Shown: in pieces, positions 1-12,292 of the stretch
Position numbering within the stretch: the first letter of the stretch is position 1
How the letters are laid out: every line of letters starts with the position of its first letter
Assembly: GCF_003086295.3 (NCBI RefSeq)
Contig: NC_092041.1
Coordinates: 98,667,827 to 98,731,826, forward strand
From: Arachis hypogaea
Lineage: Eukaryota > Streptophyta > Magnoliopsida > Fabales > Fabaceae
Length of the DNA: 64,000 bases
Direction of reading: 5' to 3'
The notes under the pieces: generated by a model
The model's input: the letters and a program-made list of their open reading frames with translations, nothing else
Told to the model about the DNA's origin: nothing
The model's database searches: none
Program-made: the position numbers and the translations under genes

Positions 1-297
1 CTCTTGCACAAGAAGACTCCTTGATTATTCTTTTTTTAAAGATGTTTGGTTGTGGTTATTTTCCTTATTTAAGATATTATAATGCCAATAAATTTGCATA
101 TAAATCTTGTTATTTTTATTGGTTATCCAAGTCATAAAGGATATAAATGTTTAACCAAATCTAAAAAAATAATAATATTCAGTAATGTTTTGTTTGATTA
201 AACTATTTTTTCTTATAAAGAATTGTTTTAAAAATCAATCTACTAATTATGTTAAAACTCAATTTTCTGTTCTTTGTTTACTTATGCCTATTATTTC
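1..297 (+). pseudogene. Ty1-copia integrase C-terminal remnant, left part of a split element
   Basis: Around 110-165 the plus strand reads a copia-like segment IFIGYPSHKGYKCL, the conserved stretch at the end of plant copia integrase. It is followed at about 176-210 by degenerate text resembling the ISRNVLFDE segment that links integrase to reverse transcriptase. Stops interrupt the frame. The left part of the element lies outside the window. Its continuation is the copia RT/RNase H remnant after 7878, separated by insertion E1a. The flanks of E1a (ATTTC before 298, ATTCC after 7877) look like a 5-bp target duplication with one mismatch, which supports one original element. Function is lost. 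Confidence 0.7.
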
Positions 298-1375
298 TGT
301 AACACCTTCACTATCAGAATATCACGCTTTTGGTTGCGCCACTTTAACAATGAGGATATTACGACGACCTTTATATATAAATAATAAAAAGTAAGAGCCT
401 TGATCTAAAAATCGTATCGACTTTTCGTTGAAAAACCAAAAATATTTTTTTCTATAGGTATATACATACATACAAATCCATCACACAACACTGTTACATT
501 CACAAGATAATACATCAAAGAAAAGCACACCAATATTACATACACATATAATCACAACTCCTATTCCTCTTTACAATATATAATAATAATAATAATGGCA
601 AGGAAAAATAATAACTAAGATAATACATAAAAAAAGCACGATCAAATGCCAACAAAATTTTCATAGGCTTCCTACCCGTTTCCTAAAAAAGATAAGGCTG
701 TAAGGGGTGAGAACCTAACCACACGGTCTCACCAGAGGAATTTCAAAATTGTTGTAAAAGGATACATATAAAAGATAATTTATTTTACAGCTATGATCAT
801 TGCTTATCTTATGAATTTTATTCTCTAAACATTTGTCTCATACTTAACTCCATCTAGTTCTTTAATCATTAATTCACCAAACTTACCAAGGATTCATCCA
901 ATCATGGTCTCCGGCCCAAAACTCGTTCACATTCAAGCAATCACGACCTCCGACTCAACATACATCACAACACATCAAGAGATATAACTAAATCATTCAA
1001 TCACAGCCTCCAGCCCAAAACTCATTCAACATTTAGACCATCATAAAATTAATCTCTTACAAGCCACTACACTCCACCATAATCCCAACCAACAAATCAC
1101 AATCACAAGTAATTAAACAGACAATCAAACAATCACATATAGAAAATAATTATGAGAAGTAGTACAATTAGCAGTCGACAGAATATCAATTTGGAAAACT
1201 AAGTAATTATGCATACCCAAGCAATTTCAAACAAATGTAGTAAGATACATGCCTGTCCTACTGGCCGTGAGCTTACGTGCCGATTAAAGTGCCGTACCCG
1301 ACACATCCGGTAGCTAACCCGGATATTGTTTTTTTGATGCGCATTCCTAGGAGGAAGAATTCTGAGGGAGAGTGT

Positions 1376-4300
1376 TGTAATATCCTATCACACAGAGCTT
1401 TACGCCTAGGACGTAAATCAAAGGTGGCGAGGTACTACGGCATCTAAAAGTAAAAATACGTAAAATAGATATATATGGATAATAGTTTAACTAGGAGCCT
1501 TGAAAGAAAGGATGATCAAAATAAGACTGAAAATGTGTCACACTCGAAAGGCGATTGGGTAGAAGGCTTATACAGAAAACCAAAGAGACAAGTAGATAAA
1601 CAGAGTTTCAAAAGATAGATACATAAGTAAGCTCTAAACTTAACTTCTAGGAAGAACAAAATACAAAATACAAGGTGGAAAATCTATTACGTACGGTATA
1701 AATACAAACAAAATACAAACACTGAGTCTTAAGATAGTTCTTCGCTTCCAAGAGTCTCCAGAATGCTCAGTGCGGTGCTCCGCGTCCTACATCTGAAAAT
1801 AATAATATATGTATCCAGTTTTCAGCATGGTAAAGGTGGCCACATAGGTAATATATAAGGTCATGAAAACGCCAGAAGCATTCCTAGAACTCCGGCACTC
1901 AGATTTAAACTTAAAGGAATAACTAAACCAGAAATTTGGTAACTGTGTAAGGTTCTTAAGTTCTAAAACTAATCTTAACTCTACAATTCACTTTCTGTCT
2001 CATTAAACTCTAGCCCCACAATTCACTTTCTGTCTCCTCCAACCCTCCAAAATAACGGTGGAATAACCCTCGTCACACCTCTACCACACGAAGAATCTTT
2101 CAGTTGCAAACACATACAAAATAGACAAGGAAAGCACAAGTATAGATAACAGATACATCAAGTAGAACAAGTAGCAGATAAGCAAAGATAAAGATGTTAA
2201 GCAAACCAAAACAATGCACACTCAAGCAAGACATACAAATTCACATGACGTATGCTTGTCCTGCTGGTCGTGAGCTCACGTGTCAGTTACTTTGCAAGAA
2301 CCCAACACACCTGGTAGCTAACCTGGACATCGTCTCTCTGACATGCCTCCATACTCTTGGGATATAGTGCTCGTCACACTCTCGGGATATAGTGCCCGCA
2401 CACTCATGGGATATAGTGCCCGTTGCATTTCTTGGGATAATGAGAACACTCTTGGGATATAGCACTCGCCATGCTCTTGGGATATAGTTCCCGTCACACT
2501 CATGGGATATAGTCCCCGACACACTTTCCAGGGTAAAGTGCTCCTACACTCTTGAGACATAGTGTCCGCCACACTCTTGGGATATAGTACCCTTCACACT
2601 CACGGGATATAGTGCCCGACACACTTTACAACAGAGAAAAAATAATGCAACAAAATAAAACAGAACATACATTCACACTTTGCATTCATAATCATTGTCT
2701 TCATAATCACTTTAAATAATTCTTCTTTCTCATTTCTTACTCGGGGTAGGTGGACAACATCACTGCATCTTACCCAGAATCTCAGCTCGTACCCAGAGCA
2801 AGTGGATAACACCACTACATCTTACCCGGTCTCATATATCTCAATCAATCTGATCATATCTCATCCAAAGTTTATAATTAACTCAGTTCTCCTTATTCTT
2901 CTTTCTCATAACCAATCTCATCATCAAACACCTCTCAACTCAGCCACATTTCATTACTATTATCATTATCTTCATTATTTACTTCATCTTCAACATTACC
3001 AATGCCTCATTAATTCAGTTAACACTTCGCAAAACCCTCCCAAGTATCTTTTCAACTTATTTAACAGACGCATTCCCGTTCTAAGGCTTAAAGACTCACT
3101 AACGGACCTTAAACAAGTGTAAAAGAGGTTTGAAAAGCTAGAGGTTTGGTTAAACTTTCAAAAACATCACATTTGGCCAAAACAGGGGTTCCGCGTATGC
3201 AGACCTTGCCCGGCGTATGCGAGATTACAAAACAGTGAGCATAGCTCACATCGCGCGTGCAAGTCGCGTATGCGTCACTCCCTTTTGCTCCAAAAGCTGT
3301 TAAGTTATTAAAAATAAGTTTTATATACCTAACTTCTGACATTCATAACTTTCTCTAAAAAACTCCGATTTTCACAAACTTTAAACCATTTTGAAGCTCT
3401 TGAAATCATCTTTAATTTGAAATAAATTTTATTCAAATGCAACATCTAAGGCTCACGTTATGGACCATCGAAGTTGGTTAAAAATCAAGCTTTTACTACA
3501 AGTTTCAAAAACTCTAACTTTCCAAATTATCAATTCCGAACCCACAATTTCATAACCAAAACAACTATAATGCTCCTAAACATGTTCATACATTGCCCTT
3601 TCATACTATAACATACCAACCTACACAATTTTCCCACCCTATTTCAATCCAACATCACAAGATCATCATCAATATTCATCAATATTCATCATCATCCTCA
3701 TCATAGATCACATATACACACACATTTGATCTATACAAAACCAAGATCACTCATAACCAAATCCAACCATCCACAACACATCAATAATTATCATTAATCA
3801 TATACTCATCATACACAACCCATTCAATTCATTCCTATCTTATAGTCTTCTAGCCTAAGTTTTCACGAAACATTATATATTATCTATGATAAACCAAAAC
3901 CATACGTTGGCCAATTCCTCCCTAATGCTCGAACACCCCAAAAGTACTCAATTCACAAGCTCCAGGCCTCCAACGCAAGGATTTTCAGCACCCAACACCC
4001 AACTCAACCTTCCAACTTTATCAATTTAGTTCCAATGCATATATATACAATCTAATTCCACACTAACATCACTAAAATTAATATAGGGTTTACTAATTTA
4101 ACAGTTTCACAAGAATTAAAGGTTCATCATCTTACCAATGGACGTTTGGGACAAAACCCAACATGCTCACAAGGTTAATTTGATCCTAAACACCAAAATC
4201 ACATAATCTCTCAAAATCAAAACCTCAAAATCACAAAACTAAAAGGGAAAGAACTGGGCATGAAATCTCAAATTTCTTACCTAATTTTTCGATGGATTTT

Positions 4301-4666
4301 GTAGAGAATTTCGAACCAAAAGCATGGTTGCTAACGGCTCATCAATTGGAATTTCGGATTGAAAGTTATGGAAGAAAGAAGATTGAGAAGGAGTTTAGGG
4401 TTCTTGATTGCACCCATTCTCCAAAATTTCAGCGTGCTTCACTTGAAATTGGGGAAAGGTGGCTGAAAATGTTGGCTTTATATAATGGGCTTAGTCCAAT
4501 CGATTCGACCTGTTAGGCCAGTTTTAGACTAAAATCTTAAAAATTAGTGTCAAAATTCATATTTTAATTATTTCTATCTTTCTAACTTATCAAATTTAAT
4601 TTTCTAATTTCTTTAAATAATAGTTAATTTATTAATTAATTATTTACTAATTACTCGATATTTACA
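1376..4666 (+). mobile_element. E1b: related non-coding TG...CA element nested in E1a
   Basis: It begins TGTAATATCC and ends GATATTTACA. The 5-bp duplication AGTGT lies at 1371-1375 and again at 4667-4671, a perfect match. Length is 3291 bp, shorter than its relatives. The family block CTGTCCTGCTGGTCGTGAG occurs from about 2252, 877 bp from the start, colinear with E1a, E2 and E3. A 25-bp minisatellite (2345-2635) follows that block. A 74-codon open frame at 4292-4516 is unlike anything I recognise and is probably incidental. Sequence on either side (the GGAGG...GAGGGAGAGTG text of E1a) is continuous across the insertion, so E1b is younger than E1a. Probable solo LTR of a sister subfamily. 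Confidence 0.8.
2345..2635 (+). repeat. 25-bp minisatellite inside E1b
   Basis: About eleven units share the core CTYGGGATATAGTGCCCG. Successive GGGATA-type cores lie at about 2359, 2384, 2408, 2434, 2454, 2479, 2504, 2531, 2554, 2579 and 2604, so the period is about 25 bp with small indels. The overlapping minus-strand open frames over 2283-2572 are translations of this repeat and not genes. Confidence 0.85.
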
Positions 4667-4672
4667 AGTGTC

Positions 4673-4970
4673 GTACCACCTTCTTCTGGAGGCATACTCA
4701 AGGGGTAATGTTCCGAGGGAAAGTGCCCTACCACCTTCCCCTGGAGGCCGTGTCATATAAAACAAAGGAGAGTGCCTGCGCATCCCCAGGAGGAAAACTT
4801 TCGAAGAAGAGTGCCCTACCACCTTCTCTTGGAAGTATACTCAAGGGGTAATGTTCCGAGGGAGAGTGCCTTACCACCTTTCCCTGTAGGCTGTGCCTTC
4901 TCATTTTGCAACCAGAGAAAATGTAAGGAAAAAATTTCGAGGAAGAGAGCCTTACCACCTTCTCCACATC
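4673..4970 (+). repeat. Irregular minisatellite inside E1a
   Basis: The phrase CTACCACCTTCTTCTGGAGG and variants recur from about 4676, 4730, 4819, 4875 and 4957, separated by GAGGGAGAGTGCC-like text. It directly follows the E1b insertion point, and related text continues from the other side of E1b (1345-1370). It sits at the same relative place in the element as the 25-bp array of E1b but with a different unit. Confidence 0.6.
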
Positions 4971-7212
4971 TGCACCGCAACCACGAGCAAGCGAGATAAG
5001 TCCACCATCCTTGCCCGATACAGGTGTCACATCAATACACAAATAGGACAAAATTCACATCCTTGCCAATTCAGTTATCATATCACATAGTCACGCAAGC
5101 GGGACAAAACCCACGTATTTACTAAACAATAATCACCATCAACCAAAGCCATCATCATCATCATCATCATCAAATTCATCATTAACATAATCGTATTCAA
5201 TCATGATTTACAATCAAACATAACCAAGATCAAAATCAAAATTGCAATTATGCATATAATCATATATCAGTCAAACCTCATCATAATCATAATTCATTTT
5301 GTTCACACTTATCACAAGGATAATTATCCTCAAACTGTGAGCGTGATAAAACTACCATCCTCAACACAGTTGGAAATTGAACCAAAAGGAATTCTCAACC
5401 TTCTATCTAATTTTTTAATGCAATTAGAGAGGGAATCCTCAACCTAACTTGTTTACTGCAACAAGAGAGGGAATCTTCAACCTTAACTTGTCTATACGTG
5501 AGCGAGCCAAAATCACCATCCTCACCGTGGGCGGGACGAACCACCAACCCCACAACAGTTATATTCCGTTTAACAATTTTTCATCTGAAAATTACCCAAC
5601 TCAATCCATTATACTCACTCCCAAATTCTTTTCACCAAAAGACTAAAAAATCATTTCGTTTCACCAATCAAATTCAATTGCTTTTAAATTCACTAAATAC
5701 TTCTCAAAACATAACTCTTCAATCAAAATTTTCCAATCATAATCTTAATTGAAACAGACATCATTTATTCTTAAATAATCATTTGCATTACTTTAAATTT
5801 TGCTAAAGTGTCCCAAAAATATTTTCTTTTCATAATTAATCAAACCAAAATAAGTTAATTTTCATAAAATTTTTGACAGAACCTCTCCTGAAACTCGGAC
5901 CTTTCCATCCTTCAAGGATTTTATCTAAATTAACATTTCTCAATCCTTTCTCAACATACCATTCAACATAATCAACTAAATTATGATTCTCATCAATTAT
6001 CAACACAATCAAGAAACCAATCATAGTCACAACCACAAACACAATGACATCAAATCAAGCATCATTTATAGCCACAAATCAATCCATTCTAAATAATATC
6101 AAACAAAAAATTCTCAATTAATCATTTAACTTTCCTTAACCTCTTACTTAACATTTTCCTTAATCCCCCAATCTTTTCCTTAACCTTAACTTTTCTTTAA
6201 CTTGACTTAACCTTTGATTAACCTTAATCTTTTTTTCATTTATCCTTCAACTTTTCCTTTTACATTTTTATAAAAATGTAGATGTTTAATCAAATCACAT
6301 TCATCTAAACAGTCCAGATTAATCTGTAAGACTCGCACAATCATAAAAATCATTTTTCATATCAATATTAATTTATAACAATTCCTTGATATAAAATATG
6401 TTTTAAGAAAAGTCCCTACCTCAATTGTGACTCAACTATGCGACAAACTCCCTTTTATTCTTATTTTGCAATAATTCCGATAACTCCTTGCAACAGTGAC
6501 AACCACAAATCCAGCATGCAATCACGATAACTCAACTCTGAAATATTAACATCGCAAAATCCTCAATAATTTATAAAAGAACAACAACAGTTAGAGTTTT
6601 GGGACAAGATCTACTCATCGTACCAAAGAAGAATGAAGGAATGGAGTAGTAGCAATTCTAATAGCCCTCACCGGCAAGAACATAACCTGACGGAAGTAAC
6701 AGAAAGCTAGGGCGAGGTGGAACAGTAGCTCAGTGATGACAGAAAACTTCAGCGGCAAATACAGCAACAACGCAGTGACAACAACATCCCTAGAATTTGA
6801 AAGAATATAAACTAGAAGCAAGAACACCCTTACTAGCGGTAGTAGCACTAACTCAACCAGTTCCGGTAGTATTTCTCGGAGACCACAGCGCCGTTTTCAA
6901 GTGACAGAAGCGCGGTGGAGCAACTGCAACAACGACGGTAGTGGATGGCTCCCGTTCCACTGTGTTTCTCTCCACGGCGGCCCAACAGTGAAAACAGCAG
7001 CGATTCTCGATGGAGACGGCAACAAGGACCGCTTCCTCTCCCTAGCCACGCGTTTTTTCTCCCTCTTCTTGAGCTCCTCGACGGCGGTTCGGCAGCAACA
7101 ATAGCTTCTGGCAACTTCACAGATGGCGACGTGCATGATGGAGACAAGACTCGACGGCGTGGGACAACGACTCCTTCCCCTGTGAGTCTCTCTCTCACCT
7201 CCTCTACGAGTA

Positions 7213-7214
<2 letters not shown>

Positions 7215-7252
<38 letters not shown>
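7215..7252 (+). repeat. (CT)n microsatellite
   Basis: A run of about 18 CT dinucleotides lies in the GC-rich, pyrimidine-skewed segment of E1a. It is compositional and explains the Ser/Leu-rich open frames that cross it. Confidence 0.95.
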
Positions 7253-7255
<3 letters not shown>

Positions 7256-7877
7256 ATGCTTGGTGGTTCGGCGGTGGCAGCGTTCCTCCTCGCTGGCGCC
7301 GTCTCTCCCTCTCCTCTCTTCTTTTTCTCCCCGAGCTCCGCCTTCTGTCTTTTCTTTTCTTTGTCTTCCGTGGGTATGAGGAGGGTGGCGACTAGTAGGT
7401 TAGGGATAGGGTTAGAGTTTTGATTTGGGGATTAAGGTTAGGGATAGAATAGGAATTTTAATAAAATTAGGGGGTAGAGTATTAATTTAAAACTAAATTT
7501 AATCCAATATAATTAACTTTAAGAATATTATTTATTTTTCAACTTACAAATTATTTTCAATTAAGTAGTCTTATTTAAAATTAGAGATAAATAAATAAAT
7601 TTTATTTTAATTCATAAAATTAATCAAAACTTTCAATTATTCAATTTAAATTGTATAAAACCCCATTATTTTCAATTACTAAAACTTTAAATCCATAATA
7701 AAAAAATACTCAATTACTTTAAAGATTTTATAAATCCTAATAGATTTTAAATTCAATGTCTCATAATTTTGATTTAATTATTTTTTTAAATAACTTTTTC
7801 TAAAAATAAAACCATCAATAAACCTAATAAATAACAAATAATTCATTATTTATTTTCTAAAAATCTGGAGTCTTACA

Positions 7878-9014
7878 ATTCCTATGTCATAAACTTTTTT
7901 TATAGTTTCAAATTCATCTAACAGTGCTAATCGTGTTTCTCTTCCCTCGTTTATATCTAATGCTCAACCTACATCTGGTGATCCTTAGGTGATTACTCTC
8001 CCCAAACAAAATCAACAAACTACCCACATTTCATCCACAACAAACTACCCTCGTTTATATGTAATGCTCTCTTTATTCTTTATACATTCATCAACTTATA
8101 CCATTTATGTTTTAATATCTATTGATGACATACTTTTCACGGGTAACAATCAAAATGAAATTGCATCCTTAATGTCTAATTGAACAACATCTTCTCTCTT
8201 AAGAGTCTTGAGATTTTTAATTACTTCTTTGGTATTGAGGTATCAATATTATCATTAGGAGGTTATCATATTTGCCAAACTAAATACATTAAATATCTAT
8301 TGTTAAAAGTTGGTCTGCATGATGCAAAATTAGTTCTAGCTCTTATAGTCTCATTTGAGAAGCTCTCTCATTTTGGAGCTGAATCATATACTTATCTTAT
8401 TTATTATAGGCCTATTATGGGTGATTGCACACTTATAAGACTTGAAATCTCTTTTGCAGTAAGTAAACTTATCCAGTATATGTACAATCATTTTATCACA
8501 TACTGGAAGACAATAAAATGCATCCTAAAATACGTTGCTGGGACCAAGGATCAAGGAATTATGTGTTTCATTGAGCCATTAATTTTTTTATCTTTACATT
8601 TGTAAATGCTGGTTGGGGCTCATATATAGATGATAGACATTCAATTTCAGGATATTGTGCGTATTTTAGTGGCAATTTGGTTGTTGGGGCCAGCCGCAAA
8701 CAAAACTCAATTAGTCGCTTAAGTGCACCGGAAGAATTTCAAAGTATAGTTGATGCCTCAACTGAATTATTTGAGTTGAGACTTTATTATCTAAGTTGAA
8801 TATTACTATCTTTAGAGTTTTCATCATTTACCGTGATAATACTACTACTGTCCAAATTTCAACCAATAATCTAATAATGTACGACAGAACCAAATATTTT
8901 GAGTTCAATTTGTATTTTGTGAATGACAGGATTAGTGAGAAGAAACTGCACATTATTCATATTTCTAGAATAGACCAAGTGCAAACATCTACACTAAGCC
9001 ACTATTGTCCATAG
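7878..9014 (+). pseudogene. Ty1-copia reverse transcriptase and RNase H remnant
   Basis: Continues the copia element of 1-297 after E1a. At about 8100-8145 the translation reads YVLISIDDILFTGNN, the copia RT catalytic box (family YVDD; here IDD). Frame changes follow, then FFGIEV, YRPIMGDC and AGTKDQG-like text at 8180-8560, matching the RT to RNase H connection. RNase H text follows at about 8603-8782 (NAGWGSYIDDRHSISGYC, and later SRKQNSISRLSAPEEF). The family's first acidic residue in DADW is replaced (NAGW). Several stops and frameshifts make it non-functional. It belongs to an old insertion, since E1a and then E1b landed inside it. Confidence 0.85.
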
Positions 9015-9069
9015 TTTCATTCAATAAATTTAAACACAAATTTAAGGTTGCTCCAAAAGTTCCTTAAAT

Positions 9070-9257
9070 TTGAGGAGGGGAAGGGATGAGAAGAGAGATG
9101 TAAATGAATCAGTCAAAACGGAAATAGTTAGTTAAAATTTTTCATTATGAATCAATCTAAAAGCTTAGATATGTGTGCTATATATATAGTGTTGCACTCT
9201 CATTGTATCATCATAGTTTATAATACAAAAAATTCAATTTTCATTCAATTCTCTACA
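9070..9257 (+). mobile_element. Polypurine tract and candidate 3' LTR of the plus-strand copia element
   Basis: A purine run TTGAGGAGGGGAAGGGA (9070-9086) comes directly before TGAGAAGAGAGATG, the expected arrangement of polypurine tract then LTR. A terminal CA could be at 9256-9257 (CTCTACA), giving a short LTR of about 171 bp. The 5' LTR is not in the window, so the end is a guess. A transcript-like TATATATAG lies inside. 9258-9359 shows nothing further that I can identify. Confidence 0.45.
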
Positions 9258-9359
9258 ATTTTGTTCTACTTTTACATCTTTGGTTCATCAAGAATCATAT
9301 CAATCCATAAATTTTCACACGAACAAAAAATTTAGGGTTTGATCTTTATTAGATCTCAA

Positions 9360-9489
9360 AAGAAAAAATAATTTAACATAAGACAAATTATAAAAAAAAA
9401 TTTATGCAAAAATTCAAACAAACCTATTGAATCAAAGAATAGTGAAAGAATTAGAATGAATTTGATGGATTCATTGCATTGTATATGTG

Positions 9490-9541
<52 letters not shown>

Positions 9542-9637
9542 CACAATGTAGAGAATTTTATTCACCGAGAACTATAACTAACTACCTATAACTTGAACTA
9601 ACTTAACTAACTGATAATTAATAACCTAACACTAATA
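9360..9637 (-). mobile_element. Candidate 3' LTR of the minus-strand copia element, with (TA)n
   Basis: Read on the minus strand, CTTGAGGGGGGA (complement of 9638-9649) is a typical copia polypurine tract. It is followed by TATTAGTGTTAGG, which would be the LTR start with TG mutated to TA. The LTR contains a (TA)n run at 9492-9538. Its far end is not defined because the 5' LTR is missing. The two copia elements therefore meet tail to tail around 9260-9360. Confidence 0.5.
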
Positions 9638-9659
9638 TCCCCCCTCAAGTTGGAGCATA

Positions 9660-10745
9660 TAAATTGTATGTTCCTAACTTGAACATAAGAAAGTGAAATT
9701 GGGGTGGGGGAGAGCTTTAATTAGAATATCAGCTAGTTGATGTTTAGTAGGTACATGAATCAATCTAATGGTGCCAGCTTCAATCTTCTCACGGATGAAG
9801 TGGCAGTTAATTTTAACATGTTTGGATCTCTCATGAAAGGTGCGATTTAATGCCAATTAAAGAGCAGAGATGTTGTTGCAAAATAACATGGCCGAATCGA
9901 CTTGGACTGTAAAAAACTGAAGTAAACCAATTAACCAAATAACCTTACAGCTAGCAAGAGCCATGGACCTATATTCGGCTTCGATGGAGCTCCTAGAGAC
10001 TACTGTCTGCTTCTTGCTCTTCTAAGCAATGAGAGAGTCACCTAAGAAGGCACAATAGCCTGTAGTTGATCTCCTTGTGTTGAGACAACTACCCAATCAA
10101 CATCAGAGTATATTAACAGGATAAGTTGGGAAGCAACTGAAAATAGAATTGCTTGGCCTGGTGCATTCTTAAGGTACCTTAATACTTGATGAGCAGCTTG
10201 TAAATGAGGCACCTGTGGGTCAAACATGAATTGTGCCAGTTTAGTGATAGCAAAGGTGTTGTCTGGCCAGGAGATAGTGAGGTACATGAGGTGACCAATG
10301 AGTCTCCTATACACAGAAGTATCAGAGATTGGATCACCTTCTTTAGCTCTTAATTTGAGATTGGCATCCATAGGAGCTATTGCTAGCTTGCAGTCCAAGA
10401 AATTGGTGTCTTCTAGCAAAGAGAGTGTATACTTGCGCTATGCGAGTGAAATCCCTTGAGAAGATTTGGCACGTTCCATGCCTAAAAAGAATAAGTCATC
10501 CAATATATTGAGTTTAAAATTGGACTGCAGCTTTAATTGGACTTTAGTCACCATATCAAGGTTAGCTCCTATAATTATGATGTTGTCTACGTAGACCAAT
10601 AGAAAAGTTACAGAATCACCAAAATCTGTTAAGAACAAGGAGTAGTCACTCTTGCATTGAGTGAAACCATTTTACTTAAAAGTTGAGCAAAATTTGTGAA
10701 ACCACTATCTCAAAGGCTGTCTAAGCCCATAAAATGACTTTGTAA
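9660..10745 (-). pseudogene. Ty1-copia RT C-terminal half and RNase H (minus strand)
   Basis: Minus-strand translation gives copia RT at 10638-10438 with LLVYVDNIIIIG, where the catalytic YVDD has become YVDN. RT continues from 10419 with SVYRRLIGHLMYLTISWPD and LRYLKNAPGQ. RNase H pieces follow around 10140-9960, and its end at 9856-9674 contains HVPTKHQLADILIKALP. Frames are broken by stops and indels. The 5' half lies at 23062-25966, separated by the Athila-type insertion. The replaced aspartate in the active site alone would abolish polymerase activity. Confidence 0.9.
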
Positions 10746-10750
10746 GCATA

Positions 10751-12292
10751 TGGTGCACGAAATTGCAATCACACTTTTGTGATCCACATAACTAACCAGC
10801 AAGTCCACTGGATCGTCCAAGTAATACCTTACGTGAGTAAGGGTCGAATCCCACGGAGATTGTTGGCTTGAAGCAAGCTATGGTTATCTTATTAATCTTA
10901 GTCAGGATACCAATTATAGTTATCAATTGACTTGCAAATAAACAAGAGAGCATAGATTAAATAATACTTATTATGCATTAATGGAGAATATATTGGAGTT
11001 TTGGAGATGCTGTGTCTTTTGAATTCCTGTAACATAATGCTTTCTCACTTTCAAACATGCAAGGTTCCTTCCATGGCAAGCTGTATGTAGGGCATCACCG
11101 TTGTCAATGGCTACTTCCCATCCTCTCAGTGAAAATGGTCCAAATGCTTTGTCACAACACGGCTAATCATCTGTCGGTTCTCGATCATGTCGGAATAGGA
11201 TCCATTGATCCTTTTGCGTCTGTCACAACGCCTAACACTCGCGAGTTTGAAGCTCGTCACAGTCATCCAATCCCTGAATCCTACTCAGAATACCACAGAC
11301 AAGGTTTAGACCTTCTGGATTCTCAAGGATGCTGCCAATGGATTCTAGCTTATACCACAAAGATTCTGATTAAGGAATCTAAGAGATACTCATTCAATCT
11401 AATGTAGAACGGAGGTGGTTGTTAGGCACATGTTCATGGATTGAGAATGGTGATGAGTGTCACGGATCATCACATTCTTCATATTGAAGCGCGAATGAAC
11501 ATCTTAGATAGGAACAAGCGTGTTTGAATGGAAAACAGAAATAATTGCATTAATTCATCGAGACGCTGCAGAGCTCCTCACCCCCAACAATGGAGTTTAG
11601 AGACTCATGCCATCAAAAAGTACAGAGTTCAGATCTAAAAATGTCATGAGATACAAAATAAGTCTCTAAAAGTTGTTTAAATACTAACCTGGTAACCTAG
11701 GTTTACAGAAAATGAATAAACTAAGATGGATGATGCAGAAATCCACTTTTGGGGCCCACTTGGTGTGTGCTGGGGCTGAGACTTGAACTTCTCACAAGCC
11801 TGGACTGTTTCTGGAGTTAAACGCTAGGTTGTAACCTGTTTCTGGCATTTAACTCCAACTTGCAACCTATTTCTGGCGCTGAACGCCAGAATGCAACATG
11901 GAACTGGCGTTAAACGCCAGTTTACATCATTTATATTCGTGCAAAGTATGGACTATTATATATTGCTGAAAAGCCCTGGATGTCTACTTTCCAATTCAAT
12001 TGAGAGCGTCCCAATTGAACTCCTGTAACTCCAAAAAATCCATTCCGAGTACAGGGAGGTCAGAATCCAACAGAATCAGCAGTCCTTTTTCAGCCTAAAT
12101 CAGATTTTTGCTCAGCTCCCTTAATTTCAGCCAGAACATACCTGAAATTACAAAAAAACACACAAACTCATAGTAAAGTCCAGAAATATGGATTTTTCTT
12201 AAAAACTAATAAAATATACTAAAAACTAACTAGAACACACTAAAATCTACATGAAATTACCCTCAAAAAGCATATAAAATATCCGCTCATCA
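10751..12292 (-). repeat. 3' LTR of the Athila-type element
   Basis: 1542 bp, matching 21519-23061 throughout. It contains four palindromic motifs exactly 31 bp apart (11811-11922). An uninterrupted 116-codon frame on the opposite strand (11057-11407) also exists in the other LTR (21825-22175) and encodes nothing I recognise. The LTR end abuts the motif CAACACCAAACTT (polypurine-tract region on the minus strand). Confidence 0.93.
11811..11922. repeat. Four 31-bp-phased palindromes in the 3' LTR
   Basis: CTGG-start motifs lie at 11811, 11842, 11873 and 11904, exactly 31 bp apart. The consensus is CTGGCGTTNAACGCCAG, a near-perfect inverted repeat. The matching set in the other LTR is at 22578, 22609, 22640 and 22671. 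Individual copies have mutations (for example CTGGAGTTAAACGCTAG), but spacing is unchanged. Confidence 0.95.

Larger units (their letters stand above)
298..7877 (+). mobile_element. E1a: non-coding TG...CA element, probable solo LTR, with E1b nested inside
   Basis: It begins TGTAACACC and ends GTCTTACA, and is flanked by ATTTC and ATTCC. Its beginning matches E2 (40389) and, reversed, E3 (62471). All share a block about 0.9 kb inside (here from 1253) reading roughly CCTGTC...TGG...GGTAGCTAACC. Without the nested copy E1b and its extra duplication, E1a is about 4284 bp. It holds a minisatellite near 4673-4970, a GC-rich segment at 6600-7400 and an AT-rich tail of about 470 bp. No retroelement protein is encoded; the open frames at 6848-7379 are compositional. 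Typical LTR ends, a 5-bp duplication and no internal coding region suggest a solo LTR of a long-LTR Ty3-gypsy element, perhaps the Tekay/Del chromovirus group. That lineage is inference only. Confidence 0.75.

Noticed and set aside
2283..2572. Two overlapping minus-strand frames that look like repeated peptides
   Set aside because: They are translations of the 25-bp minisatellite.
6848..7379. Long overlapping open frames on both strands (116 and 144 codons)
   Set aside because: They lie in the GC-rich, CT-repeat segment of E1a; translations are low-complexity Ser/Arg/Pro and similar frames recur in the same segment of E2 and E3 without a conserved protein.
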